Positions 8,714 to 17,961 of a stretch of DNA of 64,000 nt are shown one piece after another. Positions within the stretch are counted from its first letter, which is position 1, and the number at the start of each line of letters is the position of its first letter. The notes under the pieces were generated by a model. It was not told the origin of the DNA, searched no databases, and was given only the letters and a program-made list of their open reading frames with translations. The translations under genes were made by a program, and so were the position numbers. This DNA is from Bacillota bacterium (GTDB taxonomy: Bacteria; Bacillota; Clostridia; Lachnospirales; Anaerotignaceae), in contig JAAVYN010000010.1 of the NCBI GenBank assembly GCA_022791155.1, positions 1 to 64,000 of the forward strand, written 5' to 3'.

Positions 8714-10188
8714 TGGATATGAAATCTGAATATAGAAAACAAGTGAACGAAATGGGCAAAAAAGAGTTCACTTTTATGAAGATGCAGGAATACGGCTTTT
8801 GGCCAGATCACCTTCCAACGCCATATGAACGCCAGCAAAATGAAACAGAAGAGGACTTTGAAAACAGAAAACGCCTCCTTGATGAGTTTCAAAAGCTTTC
8901 TGACAAAATTGCAAAGGCATATAAAGAAAAAAGCAAGATTGAAATCAAGCTTTCCAAACTGAAAAATGAATATCAAAACACATGGGATTATGAAAAAATC
9001 CGTTCTGTCGTGGCGCAGGAAATCATGAAGGAATCAATTGAGCGGCGCGCAAAAAGGAAAGAGGAAAGAGAAAGACAAAAACAGCTGAAAACTGAAGCGT
9101 GGCAAAAATATAAGGCTGAAAATATTGTGTTTATAGGCCGGGGATATTCCAACCTTTTGCAGCAAAAGGACACAGACATACAAAAGTTGAGCAAAAATGG
9201 CTTGCCTGTGATAGAAACGGACAGAGAACTTGCAAAGTTTCTTCAAGTTGAATATAAAGTGCTTCGATATTTGGCATATCACAGAGATGTTGTGACGTTT
9301 GACAACTATTATCGTTTTGACATTCCCAAAAAAAGCGGCGGAGTGCGGCACATTGCAGCGCCAAAAACACAGCTCAAAACGGCTCAAAGGCTGATTTTGG
9401 AAAAAATTTTGCAAAAAGTTGAAATCTCTGATTTGGCGCATGGTTTCATACAGTCAAGGTCTGTGCTGACAGGGGCAAAAGCTCATAAAACAGGGCCGGA
9501 GCTGTTGATCAACATCGATCTTGAAAACTTTTTTCCAACAATCACGTTTGAACGCGTGAGGGGCATGTATCAGTCATTAGGATATTCTGGATATATTTCA
9601 TCGCTTCTGGCCATGGTTTGCACATATTGCGAAAGGATTCCGGTTGATGTTAAAGGTGAAATGAAATATGTCAAAACTTCAGACAGAGTGCTTCCGCAAG
9701 GCTCGCCGGCAAGCCCCATGATTACAAACATAATTTGTTTGAGAATGGACAAGCGGATAAACGGATTTTGCCAAAAACTGGGCTTTACATACACCCGCTA
9801 TGCTGACGACATGAGCTTTAGCTATGACGGTGACGCAAAAGCTCTTGCTGTTGGAAGCTTTTTGAACGGAATTGGCAAAATTGTGGAAGATGAAGGGTTT
9901 TGCATAAAAAAAGAAAAGACACATGTTTTGAGAAAGAGTGGAAGGCAATATATCACAGGAATTGTGATAAACAATGATGAAATTGGCGTCAGCAGAAAAT
10001 GGATTAAAACATTGAGAGCCTCAATTTATAACGCCAAAAAACTCAAAAACGCTGAAAACACTGTGCCATGTGAAACAATGAATGAAATTGCTGGCAAGCT
10101 TTCGTGGCTGAAAAGTGTGAATGAAACAAGATACCAAAGGATTATACAGCAGGGAACAGAGCTGCTTGATGGTTTGAAAAATATGTAA
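8713..10188 (+). CDS. Retron-type reverse transcriptase with N-terminal helical extension
   Basis: A 491-aa protein. Residues 1-150 are a charged helical or coiled-coil extension. The polymerase core has KKSGGVRHIAAPK (about 206-218), catalytic Asp in NIDLENFFPTI (D269), LPQGSPASP (327-335) and YADD (363-366). Retron-like signatures are TGAKAH at 253-258, in the place of NAxxH, and ITGIVIN at 414-420, in the place of VTG. There is no maturase or endonuclease domain, arguing against a group II intron. Start and previous stop overlap (TAATG), so synthesis is coupled to the SWIM protein. Retron enzymes copy their own msd RNA into a branched RNA-DNA hybrid; the structured RNA at 3754-3992 is the candidate template. 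Confidence 0.88.
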   Translation: MDMKSEYRKQVNEMGKKEFTFMKMQEYGFWPDHLPTPYERQQNETEEDFENRKRLLDEFQKLSDKIAKAYKEKSKIEIKLSKLKNEYQNTWDYEKIRSVVAQEIMKESIERRAKRKEERERQKQLKTEAWQKYKAENIVFIGRGYSNLLQQKDTDIQKLSKNGLPVIETDRELAKFLQVEYKVLRYLAYHRDVVTFDNYYRFDIPKKSGGVRHIAAPKTQLKTAQRLILEKILQKVEISDLAHGFIQSRSVLTGAKAHKTGPELLINIDLENFFPTITFERVRGMYQSLGYSGYISSLLAMVCTYCERIPVDVKGEMKYVKTSDRVLPQGSPASPMITNIICLRMDKRINGFCQKLGFTYTRYADDMSFSYDGDAKALAVGSFLNGIGKIVEDEGFCIKKEKTHVLRKSGRQYITGIVINNDEIGVSRKWIKTLRASIYNAKKLKNAENTVPCETMNEIAGKLSWLKSVNETRYQRIIQQGTELLDGLKNM

Positions 10189-10192
10189 TTCA

Positions 10193-10230
10193 AAAACGCG
10201 CTTAGATATATACATATTTAAGCGCGTTTT
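10193..10230. terminator. Bidirectional terminator between the reverse transcriptase and antiporter genes
   Basis: AAAACGCGCTTA at 10193-10204 pairs perfectly with TAAGCGCGTTTT at 10219-10230. It has A and T flanks on both sides and separates convergent genes. Confidence 0.85.
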
Positions 10231-10257
10231 GTTAAATTTAATAATGAAAAAAATGGT

Positions 10258-11463
10258 TCAGTTTTCATATGAAGGGTTTTTGGCAGTTTTTGTTGGAGAT
10301 TTTTCTTTCATAACTATGTTCAGAAGTATTGGGGTCAAAAGCGTTGTGGCGATGACAACAAGCACTATTGCGGGTGAAATGGCCGGGTCAACAAGTCCGG
10401 CGCTTATCCCTTTGTTGGCAACAATGAGCGCAACCTCACCACGCGAAACCATGCCAACACCAACCCTCAATGAATCGGCAAATGACATGCCACAAATTTT
10501 GGAACCAAGCCCGCCGCCGATGATTTTTGTCACAATTGCCACAGCAAGCAAAACAAAAGCAAAGAATATATATTGCGAGTTGAGTGCATGAAGATTTGTT
10601 TTTATGCCAACGCTTGCAAAGAAAAGCGGTGAAAACATGAGATATGATGCAACGGTTATTTTCTTTGCTATATACTGTCTTGTTTTGGCTATGTTACAGA
10701 GTATGATTCCGGCAAAATAGGCGCCTGTTATGTCGGCAACTTCAAAAAATTCTTCGGCAATATATGAAAGTATGAACGCAAATGCCAGGCCATATATGGC
10801 AATTCTTCTTTTCTCGCCAAACGCCAGCTCCATTTTTTTGAACAACCAGTAGACAATGAAGCCAACTATGAGAAGGAACACAAAAAATCCTCCTATTTTA
10901 ACAAACACCATCATTGGCTGAATTGTGGGGTCTGTGAAACCCGACATGAATGAAAGAAGTATTATTCCTAAAACGTCATCAATGATGGCCGCACCCATTA
11001 TGGCTGTTCCGACATGTCCTTTGAGCTTGCCCATTTCCCTGAGTGTTTCAACTGTTATGCTCACAGATGTTGCAGACAATATCACGCCGATGAACACTGC
11101 CCTCAGGAAAGTTGTGCTGTCATATGTTTCGGCAAAAAATATCATATAAACAATGAAGCCGCCTATGAGCGGAACAATGACTCCAAGACAAGCTGTGATG
11201 AGAGCGGCAAGGCCGGTTGACTTCAGTTCATTGATGTCTGTGTCAAGGCCGGCAAGAAACATGAGCATTATAACGCCTATTTCAGATGACTTTGTGAGAA
11301 ATTCGGTTTCGGCAACAAGACCAAGCACACTGGGGCCGAGGATTATGCCAGCCATTAGCGCGCCAACAACCTGAGGCATGTGGACATGGCTTGACAAAAG
11401 GCCGAATGTTTTTGTTGACAAAAGAATTATTGCCAAAACAAATAAAAATTCATAAGATTCCAT
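10258..11463 (-). CDS. CPA2 family cation:proton antiporter (Kef/NapA-like)
   Basis: A 401-aa protein with about 12 hydrophobic helices and no C-terminal TrkA domain. It begins MESYEFLFVLAIILLSTKTFGLLSS. It carries the family's GLDTDINELK loop, the VSITVETLREMGKL region and acidic transport residues such as the pair in AAIIDDVLG and VADITGAYFAGI. These proteins exchange Na+ or K+ for H+ across the membrane to regulate pH and ions. The ATG at 11463 has AAGGAGATGT 7 bases upstream. It is transcribed alone, convergent with the retron operon. The ion is not determinable here. Confidence 0.9.
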   Translation of the reverse strand: MESYEFLFVLAIILLSTKTFGLLSSHVHMPQVVGALMAGIILGPSVLGLVAETEFLTKSSEIGVIMLMFLAGLDTDINELKSTGLAALITACLGVIVPLIGGFIVYMIFFAETYDSTTFLRAVFIGVILSATSVSITVETLREMGKLKGHVGTAIMGAAIIDDVLGIILLSFMSGFTDPTIQPMMVFVKIGGFFVFLLIVGFIVYWLFKKMELAFGEKRRIAIYGLAFAFILSYIAEEFFEVADITGAYFAGIILCNIAKTRQYIAKKITVASYLMFSPLFFASVGIKTNLHALNSQYIFFAFVLLAVAIVTKIIGGGLGSKICGMSFADSLRVGVGMVSRGEVALIVANKGISAGLVDPAISPAIVLVVIATTLLTPILLNIVMKEKSPTKTAKNPSYEN

Positions 11464-11869
11464 TTTTAGTACATCTCCTTAAATGTATGTCTGACTAACG
11501 TTTATATAGTATATACATAAAAATGGTTTTTTTCAAGGAAATTTTTCAAAAAAATTGTGCAAATTTGATATTGTTAAAAAATAAAAATTATACAAAATAA
11601 GAATGACAAAAGAAATTTAATGTACTTTTACAAATACATAATATACATTTTTTTTGGTTTTGAAAAAACATATTATGAAAATGCGGCTTTATATGGCCTT
11701 TGAAAATCACTGTGGTTGCCATGATTGTGCAATATGCACTAAAATATAGAATGTTTGGGCTTTTTGGGAAAAATATGACAGAATTTCTTTTTTTAGACTC
11801 AAAATAGAAAAAATATTACTATTAAAAAAATATAAAGAAAAAAATATACTAAAACTGTTGAAAACAAAA
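11464..11869. other. AT-rich gene-free stretch
   Basis: About 400 bases between divergent units, with A and T runs and no convincing coding frame. It must contain the antiporter promoter, but no single consensus element stands out. Confidence 0.5.
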
Positions 11870-12092
11870 TTGACATAATATATAATATTTGTATGAAACA
11901 ATTGAACTTTAGCGGGCAAGGAAATGCGTGATTCACAGAAGAATTTTTATATTATTATTTGATGTTTTGATTTTTCTGATTTGCGCTTGGGAAATGACAT
12001 GCATGTGCAAAGTTTTCCATGCTTTAGTTTTGCTCATGTTTCCTTGCCAAATGAGGGCATGAATATTGACAATTTTTCGGGGAGGAATTTGA
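11870..12092 (+). promoter_or_regulatory. Promoter and long leader of the UxaA/PdxA2 cluster
   Basis: TTGACA at 11870-11875 and TATGAA at 11892-11897 (16-bp spacer) give a transcript start near 11904, so the leader is about 190 nt. GGCAAGGAAA at 11915-11924 can pair with TTTCCTTGCC at 12039-12048. A GGGGAGG ribosome site ends the leader. I do not recognise a known riboswitch. Confidence 0.5.
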
Positions 12093-12386
12093 ATGGTTGT
12101 GAACGCGATTATGTTAAGGCCGATTGACAATGTTGTTACAGTGGTTGATGATGTCAAAGTGGGTGATGTTGTAAAATATGAAACAGAAGGGAAGGTTTTT
12201 GAAATTACAGCGCGCGAAGAGATTCCGGCATTTCACAAAATCTCAATTAAACCAATCAAAAATGGTGAACACATAATCAAATATGGTCAAATCATTGGCG
12301 GAATGACCGTTGACGCGGATGAAGGAAGCTGGATAAGCCACAAAAATATATTGAGTCTTCCGCGAAACTATGATGATGAAATGTAG
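12093..12386 (+). CDS. UxaA-family hydrolyase, small N-terminal (SAF) subunit
   Basis: A 97-aa protein matching the SAF domain of altronate/galactarate-type dehydratases. It opens with VVNAIMLRPIDNVVTVVDDVKVGD and has the conserved HKISIKPIKNGEHIIKYGQIIGG strand set, in which the His helps bind a metal. It is split from the large subunit 87 bases downstream, as in many bacteria. The ATG at 12093 follows GGGGAGG. Together they should dehydrate a sugar acid; the substrate is not fixed by sequence alone. Confidence 0.88.
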   Translation: MVVNAIMLRPIDNVVTVVDDVKVGDVVKYETEGKVFEITAREEIPAFHKISIKPIKNGEHIIKYGQIIGGMTVDADEGSWISHKNILSLPRNYDDEM

Positions 12387-12473
12387 AGATTCTATAGAAT
12401 TTATAAAAATGTATGGTTGAGATTTGTTGGCTGCCTGACGGCAGTGTTTTGTGTGAAATGAGGAGGATTATGC

Positions 12474-13634
12474 ATGAATTTTTTAGGATATAAAAGACCA
12501 GACGGAAAAGTTGGAATAAGAAACAAAGTTTTGATTCTTCCCACATGCGCATGTTCAAGCGAAACATGCCGAATTGTTGCGGAACAAGTTGAGGGAGCCA
12601 TATATATAGGAAACACAGCGGGCTGTTCAGAGGTTGAAGAAAACTTGAACATATGCACGGAGATGTATTCCGGTTTTGCAGCCAATCCCAATATATATGG
12701 AACGGTTCTAATTGGGCTTGGCTGTGAAGGGTGCACACACGAAATTGTGAGCGATGCCATAAAAGCCAAAACAAATAAACCTTTGGAAGTTTTTGTCATA
12801 CAAAATGAGGGTGGAACTGTGAACACAATCAATAAAGCTGTGAACGCTGCAAGAAAGCTTGTTCAGGAAGCTTCGCTTGTTCCAAGAAAGGAATATCCCG
12901 TGTCGGAACTGTTTCTTGGCGTTGAATGCGGCGGCTCTGACGCAACAAGCGGGCTTGCCGCCAATCCTGTTGTGGGAAAGGTTTCTGACATGATTGTTGA
13001 TTTGGGCGGCTCGGCTGTTATGAGTGAAACAACGGAGTTCATTGGCGCTGAACACATACTTGCAAAAAGGGCTGCAACGCCGGAGATCAAAAAACAGATA
13101 ATAGGAATATGCAAAGACCTTGAGGAGCATTTGGCAAATGTGAATCAAAACCTTAGAACAGGCCAGCCAACCCCCGGAAACAAAGAAGGAGGAATTTCAA
13201 CAATTGAGGAAAAATCTCTGGGTTGCATATACAAGGGCGGTTCAAGGCCCATTGTTGAAGTTTTGAAATATGCCGAAATGCCAACCAAAAAAGGCGCGCT
13301 CATCATGGATTCACCGGGCTTTGACGTGGCAAGCGTCACAGCAATGGTTGCAGGCGGGTGTCAGGCAATCATATTCACGACAGGCCGTGGCACGCCAACA
13401 GGAAACATAATTGCGCCGGTGATAAAAGTCACTGGAAACAAAAAAACTTTTGAAAGAATGAAGGACAACATTGACTTTGATGCAAGCGTTGTGATCAGCG
13501 GGGAAATGTCGATTGACAAGTGCGGTGAAAATTTGTTTGATGAATTTATGGCTGTTGCCAACGGAAAAGTCACAAAAGCAGAGGCATTTGGTTTTAATGA
13601 ATGTTCTATGCAGAGGATATGCAAATTTATATGA
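12474..13634 (+). CDS. UxaA-family hydrolyase, large catalytic subunit
   Basis: A 386-aa protein of the D-galactarate dehydratase/altronate hydrolase C-terminal family. It opens NFLGYKRPDGKVGIRNKVLI, the family hallmark. Motifs ALIGLGCEGC-like (VLIGLGCEGC), ECGGSDATSGLAANP and FTTGRGTPTGN are present; the Cys and His residues are typical metal-site candidates. The ATG at 12474 has AGGAGG 7 bases upstream. It works with the SAF subunit just before it. The altronate, galactarate and sulfolactate paths share this fold; the neighbours (PdxA2, aminotransferase) do not match a standard hexuronate operon. Confidence 0.9.
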   Translation: MNFLGYKRPDGKVGIRNKVLILPTCACSSETCRIVAEQVEGAIYIGNTAGCSEVEENLNICTEMYSGFAANPNIYGTVLIGLGCEGCTHEIVSDAIKAKTNKPLEVFVIQNEGGTVNTINKAVNAARKLVQEASLVPRKEYPVSELFLGVECGGSDATSGLAANPVVGKVSDMIVDLGGSAVMSETTEFIGAEHILAKRAATPEIKKQIIGICKDLEEHLANVNQNLRTGQPTPGNKEGGISTIEEKSLGCIYKGGSRPIVEVLKYAEMPTKKGALIMDSPGFDVASVTAMVAGGCQAIIFTTGRGTPTGNIIAPVIKVTGNKKTFERMKDNIDFDASVVISGEMSIDKCGENLFDEFMAVANGKVTKAEAFGFNECSMQRICKFI

Positions 13635-13697
13635 TTGAGATTAATTTGCGGCGTGCTGTGCAGAATACATTATTATGAGAGACAGGGAGGAATTATA

Positions 13698-14699
13698 TTG
13701 AAACCAATTATAGCAGTTCCGGTTGGAGACGCGGCCGGAATTGGGCCGGAAATTGTTGTCAAAGCCATAGCTGACGAACGCGTTTTTGATGCTGCAATGT
13801 GCGTTGTTGTTGGGGACAGAAAAATAATTGAAAGGGCGCTGAATGTCACAGGCGTCAAGCTCAATGTTAACTGCATTGAAAGTGTTGAAGAGGGGATTTA
13901 TGACAGATCCACACTCAATTTGATTGATTTGAACAACATTGACATGTCTTCATTTGAGATTGGGAAAATTCAAGGCATGTGCGGAAAAGCTGCATTTGAA
14001 TATATTGAAAGAAGTGTGAGCCTTGCAATGAATGGAAAGGCCGATGCCGTGGCCACAGCGCCAATAAACAAAGAAGCGCTGAAAATGGGCGGCGTGAATT
14101 ATATTGGACACACAGAAATTTTTGGAGCGCTCACAAATGTGGCCGATCCTTTGACAATGTTTGAAGTGCGGGGGCTTAGAGTGTTTTTTTTGACACGTCA
14201 TGTGTCACTTGAAAAAGCGTGCAGCATGATTTCCAAAGAAAGAATAATGGATTATGTCAAAAGATGCACAAAGGAGCTGAAAAGACTTGGCGCCGAAAAG
14301 GGAACAATGGCTGTGGCCGGGTTGAACCCTCACAGCGGAGAACATGGGCTTTTTGGCACACAGGAAGTTGATTTCATATATCCGGCAATTGATGAACTCA
14401 AGGCAGAGGGATATGCTGTTGAAGGCCCAATTGGCGCTGACTCGGTTTTCCACATGACGCTTAAAGGCCGCTTTAACAGCGTGCTTTCGCTATATCACGA
14501 TCAGGGGCACATAGCCACAAAGACACTTGACTTTGAAAGAACAATAGCCATAACTCTTGGAATGCCTATATTGAGAACCTCTGTTGACCATGGAACAGCC
14601 ATGGACATTGCCGGAAAAAATGAGGCAAGTGCCGTGAGCATGATTGAAGCCATACTCCTTGCGGCAAAATATTCTCCAAATTTTAGAAAAAATGGTTGA
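13698..14699 (+). CDS. PdxA/PdxA2-family 4-phospho-sugar-acid dehydrogenase
   Basis: A 333-aa NAD-dependent oxidative decarboxylase of the PdxA family. It opens with [18 protein letters not shown]. Metal-site histidines appear in YIGHTEIFG, in [13 protein letters not shown] and in [11 protein letters not shown]. PdxA acts on 4-phosphohydroxythreonine in vitamin B6 synthesis; PdxA2 acts on 4-phospho-D-threonate or erythronate in catabolism and sits in sugar-acid operons, as here. The start is TTG 13698, 7 bases after GGGAGG; longer versions add a non-homologous head. No DUF1537 kinase, the usual PdxA2 partner, is present in the window. Confidence 0.87.
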   Translation: MKPIIAVPVGDAAGIGPEIVVKAIADERVFDAAMCVVVGDRKIIERALNVTGVKLNVNCIESVEEGIYDRSTLNLIDLNNIDMSSFEIGKIQGMCGKAAFEYIERSVSLAMNGKADAVATAPINKEALKMGGVNYIGHTEIFGALTNVADPLTMFEVRGLRVFFLTRHVSLEKACSMISKERIMDYVKRCTKELKRLGAEKGTMAVAGLNPHSGEHGLFGTQEVDFIYPAIDELKAEGYAVEGPIGADSVFHMTLKGRFNSVLSLYHDQGHIATKTLDFERTIAITLGMPILRTSVDHGTAMDIAGKNEASAVSMIEAILLAAKYSPNFRKNG

Positions 14700-14830
14700 A
14701 AAAGCTGAACTTAGGAATTATACTGTTGAGAAGTGATTCTTGAAATGCATGAACGGAATTTTTTTCAGCCGTATACAGCAGAAAACAACATTAAACTAAT
14801 TGAATGCACAGGCATTCGGGAGGAATTGAA

Positions 14831-16000
14831 ATGGACATAAAATTTGCCGAAAGAATGGATTGTATAAAAGAAGGAATATTTACAACTTTGGCCAACATAA
14901 AAAAGGAACGCCTGAAACAGGGAAAAGTGTGCTATGACCTGTCAGTTGGAACGCCGGATTTTGTTCCTGAAAAGCACATTATGGCGGCGCTTACAGAAGC
15001 CTCAAAAGCTCCTGAAAATTATAAATATGCCATAACTGACACTGACGAGCTCATTGAATCGGTTAAAAATTGGTATAAAAGAAGATATAACGTTGTTCTT
15101 GAAAATGATGAGATAATGTCGCTTTATGGTTCGCAGGAGGGGTTGAGCAGAATTTGCATGACTCTTTGCAACAGCGGCGACGTTGTTCTTGTGCCAAACC
15201 CTGGATACCCTATTTTTAGCATAGGGCCATTTTTGAACGATGCCAAAATTGTGTGCTATGACCTCAAGGAAGAAAATGATTATTTGATTGACTTTGATTC
15301 CATTGACCCTGAAACAGCAAAAGCGGCCAAAGCCATGGTTGTTTCATATCCAGCAAACCCGATTTGCCGCATAGCCCCTCGGGAGTTCTATGAAAAGCTG
15401 ATTGATTTTGCAATGAAATATAACATTATAATTCTTCATGACAACGCATATAGTGAAATTGTGTATGACGGCAACGAGGGAATATCATTCCTGAGCATTG
15501 AGGGCGCAAAAGAAGTTGGAATTGAGTTCAATTCGCTTTCAAAAGCATATAACCTGACAGGAGCCAGAATTTCATTTGCAATTGGAAATCGTGAAATAAT
15601 ATCACAGTTCAAAAAGCTTAGAAGCCAGATTGATTATGGGATTTTTCTTCCTGTGCAAAAAGCGGCTGTGGCTGCACTTGATGGGCCACAGGACAGCATT
15701 GTGCGCAACAGAGAGGAATATCAGCGCCGGAGAGACGCTCTTTGCAATGGCTTGAAAGAAATTGGCTGGAATGGCTGTGTTTCTCAAGGAACCATGTTTG
15801 CGTGGGCTCCAATTCCAAAGGGCTATGACAGCTCTGAAAAATTTGTGCTTGAGCTGATTGAAAAAGCGGGCGTTTTCTGTGTTCCGGGAAGTGTTTTTGG
15901 AAGCCTCGGCGAGGGATATGTGAGGTTTGCTTTGGTGAAAAATGTTGATGAAATAAAAGAGCTTGTGAGCTCGATTAAAAACAGCGGAATAATTAAATAA
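14831..16000 (+). CDS. Class I/II PLP-dependent aminotransferase
   Basis: A 389-aa fold-type I enzyme. The substrate/PLP loop LVPNPGYPIFSIGP, the Asn-Pro pair SYPANPICR, the DNAYSEIVYDG segment and the Schiff-base Lys in SLSKAYNLTGARISF are all present. The pattern is closest to the LL-diaminopimelate/aspartate-type subgroup. The start is ATG 14831 with GGGAGG 7 bases upstream. It is in line with the UxaA and PdxA genes, ending at a strong terminator, so it probably takes part in the same degradative or synthetic path. The amino acceptor is unknown. Confidence 0.88.
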   Translation: MDIKFAERMDCIKEGIFTTLANIKKERLKQGKVCYDLSVGTPDFVPEKHIMAALTEASKAPENYKYAITDTDELIESVKNWYKRRYNVVLENDEIMSLYGSQEGLSRICMTLCNSGDVVLVPNPGYPIFSIGPFLNDAKIVCYDLKEENDYLIDFDSIDPETAKAAKAMVVSYPANPICRIAPREFYEKLIDFAMKYNIIILHDNAYSEIVYDGNEGISFLSIEGAKEVGIEFNSLSKAYNLTGARISFAIGNREIISQFKKLRSQIDYGIFLPVQKAAVAALDGPQDSIVRNREEYQRRRDALCNGLKEIGWNGCVSQGTMFAWAPIPKGYDSSEKFVLELIEKAGVFCVPGSVFGSLGEGYVRFALVKNVDEIKELVSSIKNSGIIK

Positions 16001-16035
16001 ACTGCGCCTGACGCCAAATGGAGCAGGCGTGAAAG

Positions 16036-16074
16036 GGCGCTTCTAAATTGTTTATATTTTGAGGCGCCTTTTTT
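16036..16074 (+). terminator. Terminator after aminotransferase
   Basis: GGCGCTTC at 16036-16043 pairs with GAGGCGCC at 16061-16068 (one G-T pair), followed by six T. The next gene probably relies on read-through or its own promoter. Confidence 0.8.
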
Positions 16075-16164
16075 GTTTTGAATATGTCAATTGCAAATTT
16101 TTCTGAATTTGAAAATTGAAATTGCAGATGCTTTGACACATGTGTTTTTGTTTGGGGTGATAAT

Positions 16165-16989
16165 ATGAATATAATTGATGCGCATATACATTTTAGACCG
16201 GATTATGAAAGTTTTTCACGCGTTGCAGAAGCATCTGGACATGTCAACAGTGAGGAGCATATAAAGCATGTTTTTGAGAAAAACAAAATTTGCCATGCCA
16301 TAGTTATGGGGAATTTGGAAGTTGAGCCCGAATGCCATAAATATCCAGATTTCATGAGCTATTGCATAGGCTTGGACAGCAATGTGTTTGGCCAAAAACC
16401 CATTGACTATTTTGTGGAGATGGTTGAAAGGAATTTGATGAGGCCGGAATGTGTTGGAATCAAGCTATATCCGGGATATTGTCATTATTACGCTTATGAC
16501 AATATATATGCTCCGTTTTATGAACTGGCTGCTAAATATGGAAAGCCTGTGGCCGTTCACACGGGAGCAGTGGCCAACACAGAAAAAGGAGGGGCGCTTT
16601 TGAAATATAGCCACCCTCTGACAATTGACGAGGCCGCTGTGAAACATAAAAATGTCAACTTTGTCATGTGCCACTTTGGAAACCCATGGCTTTGTGACGC
16701 GGCAAGCGTTGTTGAAAAAAACAAAAATGTTTTTGCTGACATATCGGGCATACTTGAGGGAGTGTTTGATGTTGACAAATTTTTTATAGAAAATGAAAAT
16801 TATATTAATATGATTAAAACATGGATTGGATATTTGGGCGACTATAGACGCGTTATGTATGGAACGGACTGGCCAATTGTGAACATTGAAAGCTATTTGA
16901 ACTTTGCAAAGCGCATTATACCAGAAAAAGAGCATGAAAATGTGTTTTTTGAAAATGCAAAAAATATATATGGAATAAAAAATATATAG
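16165..16989 (+). CDS. Amidohydrolase-2 family metal-dependent hydrolase
   Basis: A 274-aa TIM-barrel hydrolase. Metal ligands expected for the family are visible: HIH at the N-terminus (DAHIHF), His in PVAVHTGA, His in FVMCHFGNPW and Asp in MYGTDWPI. Relatives hydrolyse lactones or decarboxylate aromatic acids. It is transcribed in the same direction as the UxaA/PdxA2 cluster and may open a lactone in that path, though a terminator intervenes. GGGGTGATAAT precedes ATG 16165. The substrate is unknown. Confidence 0.85.
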   Translation: MNIIDAHIHFRPDYESFSRVAEASGHVNSEEHIKHVFEKNKICHAIVMGNLEVEPECHKYPDFMSYCIGLDSNVFGQKPIDYFVEMVERNLMRPECVGIKLYPGYCHYYAYDNIYAPFYELAAKYGKPVAVHTGAVANTEKGGALLKYSHPLTIDEAAVKHKNVNFVMCHFGNPWLCDAASVVEKNKNVFADISGILEGVFDVDKFFIENENYINMIKTWIGYLGDYRRVMYGTDWPIVNIESYLNFAKRIIPEKEHENVFFENAKNIYGIKNI

Positions 16990-17120
16990 AATATTTCTGA
17001 CGTTAAAGTATTATATTGAAATACGACTGCCTGTTTGGTGTGCGGCCTTAAAAACTGCTTTTATTTTTGTGGAAAAAATAGTATAATAACATTGTTTAAT
17101 AGAATAAACTGGAGGCTGAC

Positions 17121-17927
17121 ATGTTACCTATAGAAGAAATCAAAAAACGGGAGTTTAATATATTTGAGATATTTTCAATTGCGAGAACTCTTTATAGAAG
17201 CTGCATAAAACAAATTTTAACAATTTCAATAGTGATTGGACTTCCTGTCAACATACTTTTGGCGAACGTCACAAGCTCAATGGCAAGCTTTCTTGAAAAT
17301 TACAAAGACTATTTTGACGTTATGAGCGTTAAACAAATTGAGATGATTTTAGAAGAAAGAGTTTTTGAAAGAATGGGACTTTATTATATACTTTTGATTA
17401 TAATTCAGGCAATGCTTTTTCCTCTCATAACAATGGCGGTTGCGCGCGTGTGTGAAGATTTGCTTTATGGAAAGATAACAAACCCTTTTGACGCCATGAA
17501 AGAGAGTTTTGCCTGTGGCGCGGTTTTGATATTGGCCTCGTTCATACATGAGCTTCTTATATGGTCGGGCATGTTGTTTTTCATAATACCGGCTATGATT
17601 ATATATGTAATTTTATATTTTTATGTTTATGCCATAGTTTTGGACAAAAAGGGCGTCATTTCATCACTGAAATTCAGCATTGACCTTGTCAGCGGCATGT
17701 TCATCAAAACCGCTGGAGCTGTCATTATTATATTTGTGCTTGACTATTCATTGGAGTTTACAATAAATTTGCTTTTCGCTCTTATCAACTTTAATTACAA
17801 TTTGACTATAGAAATTTTGTCTGGAGTTGTGAGAACAATGGCGGGCAGCTTCTTTGTTGTGGCCACAACGATCTATTATATAAACAGAAAAGCCGTTAAA
17901 TGCGGCACTGCCGTTGAAAACGGCTGA
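17121..17927 (+). CDS. Polytopic membrane protein of unknown function
   Basis: A 268-aa protein with about five or six hydrophobic helices (for example [73 protein letters not shown]). The topology resembles the membrane domain joined to some glycerophosphodiester phosphodiesterases, but no catalytic domain is present. GGAGGC precedes ATG 17121 and a possible TATAAT-like box lies near 17080. It ends 34 bases before fbp and may be co-transcribed. The function is not inferred. Confidence 0.75.
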   Translation: MLPIEEIKKREFNIFEIFSIARTLYRSCIKQILTISIVIGLPVNILLANVTSSMASFLENYKDYFDVMSVKQIEMILEERVFERMGLYYILLIIIQAMLFPLITMAVARVCEDLLYGKITNPFDAMKESFACGAVLILASFIHELLIWSGMLFFIIPAMIIYVILYFYVYAIVLDKKGVISSLKFSIDLVSGMFIKTAGAVIIIFVLDYSLEFTINLLFALINFNYNLTIEILSGVVRTMAGSFFVVATTIYYINRKAVKCGTAVENG

Positions 17928-17961
17928 AAAAAGGTTAACTGAAAGTTCAAGGGGGTTTATT

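Noticed and set aside
8713..10188. Group II intron or diversity-generating element
   Set aside because: The RT has no maturase (domain X) or HNH domain, and no domain V/VI RNA or template-variable repeat pair is visible nearby; the retron-like words fit better.
12431..12444. Attenuator CTGCC-TGAC-GGCAG between the UxaA subunits
   Set aside because: Only 5 bp and no proper T run; probably not functional.
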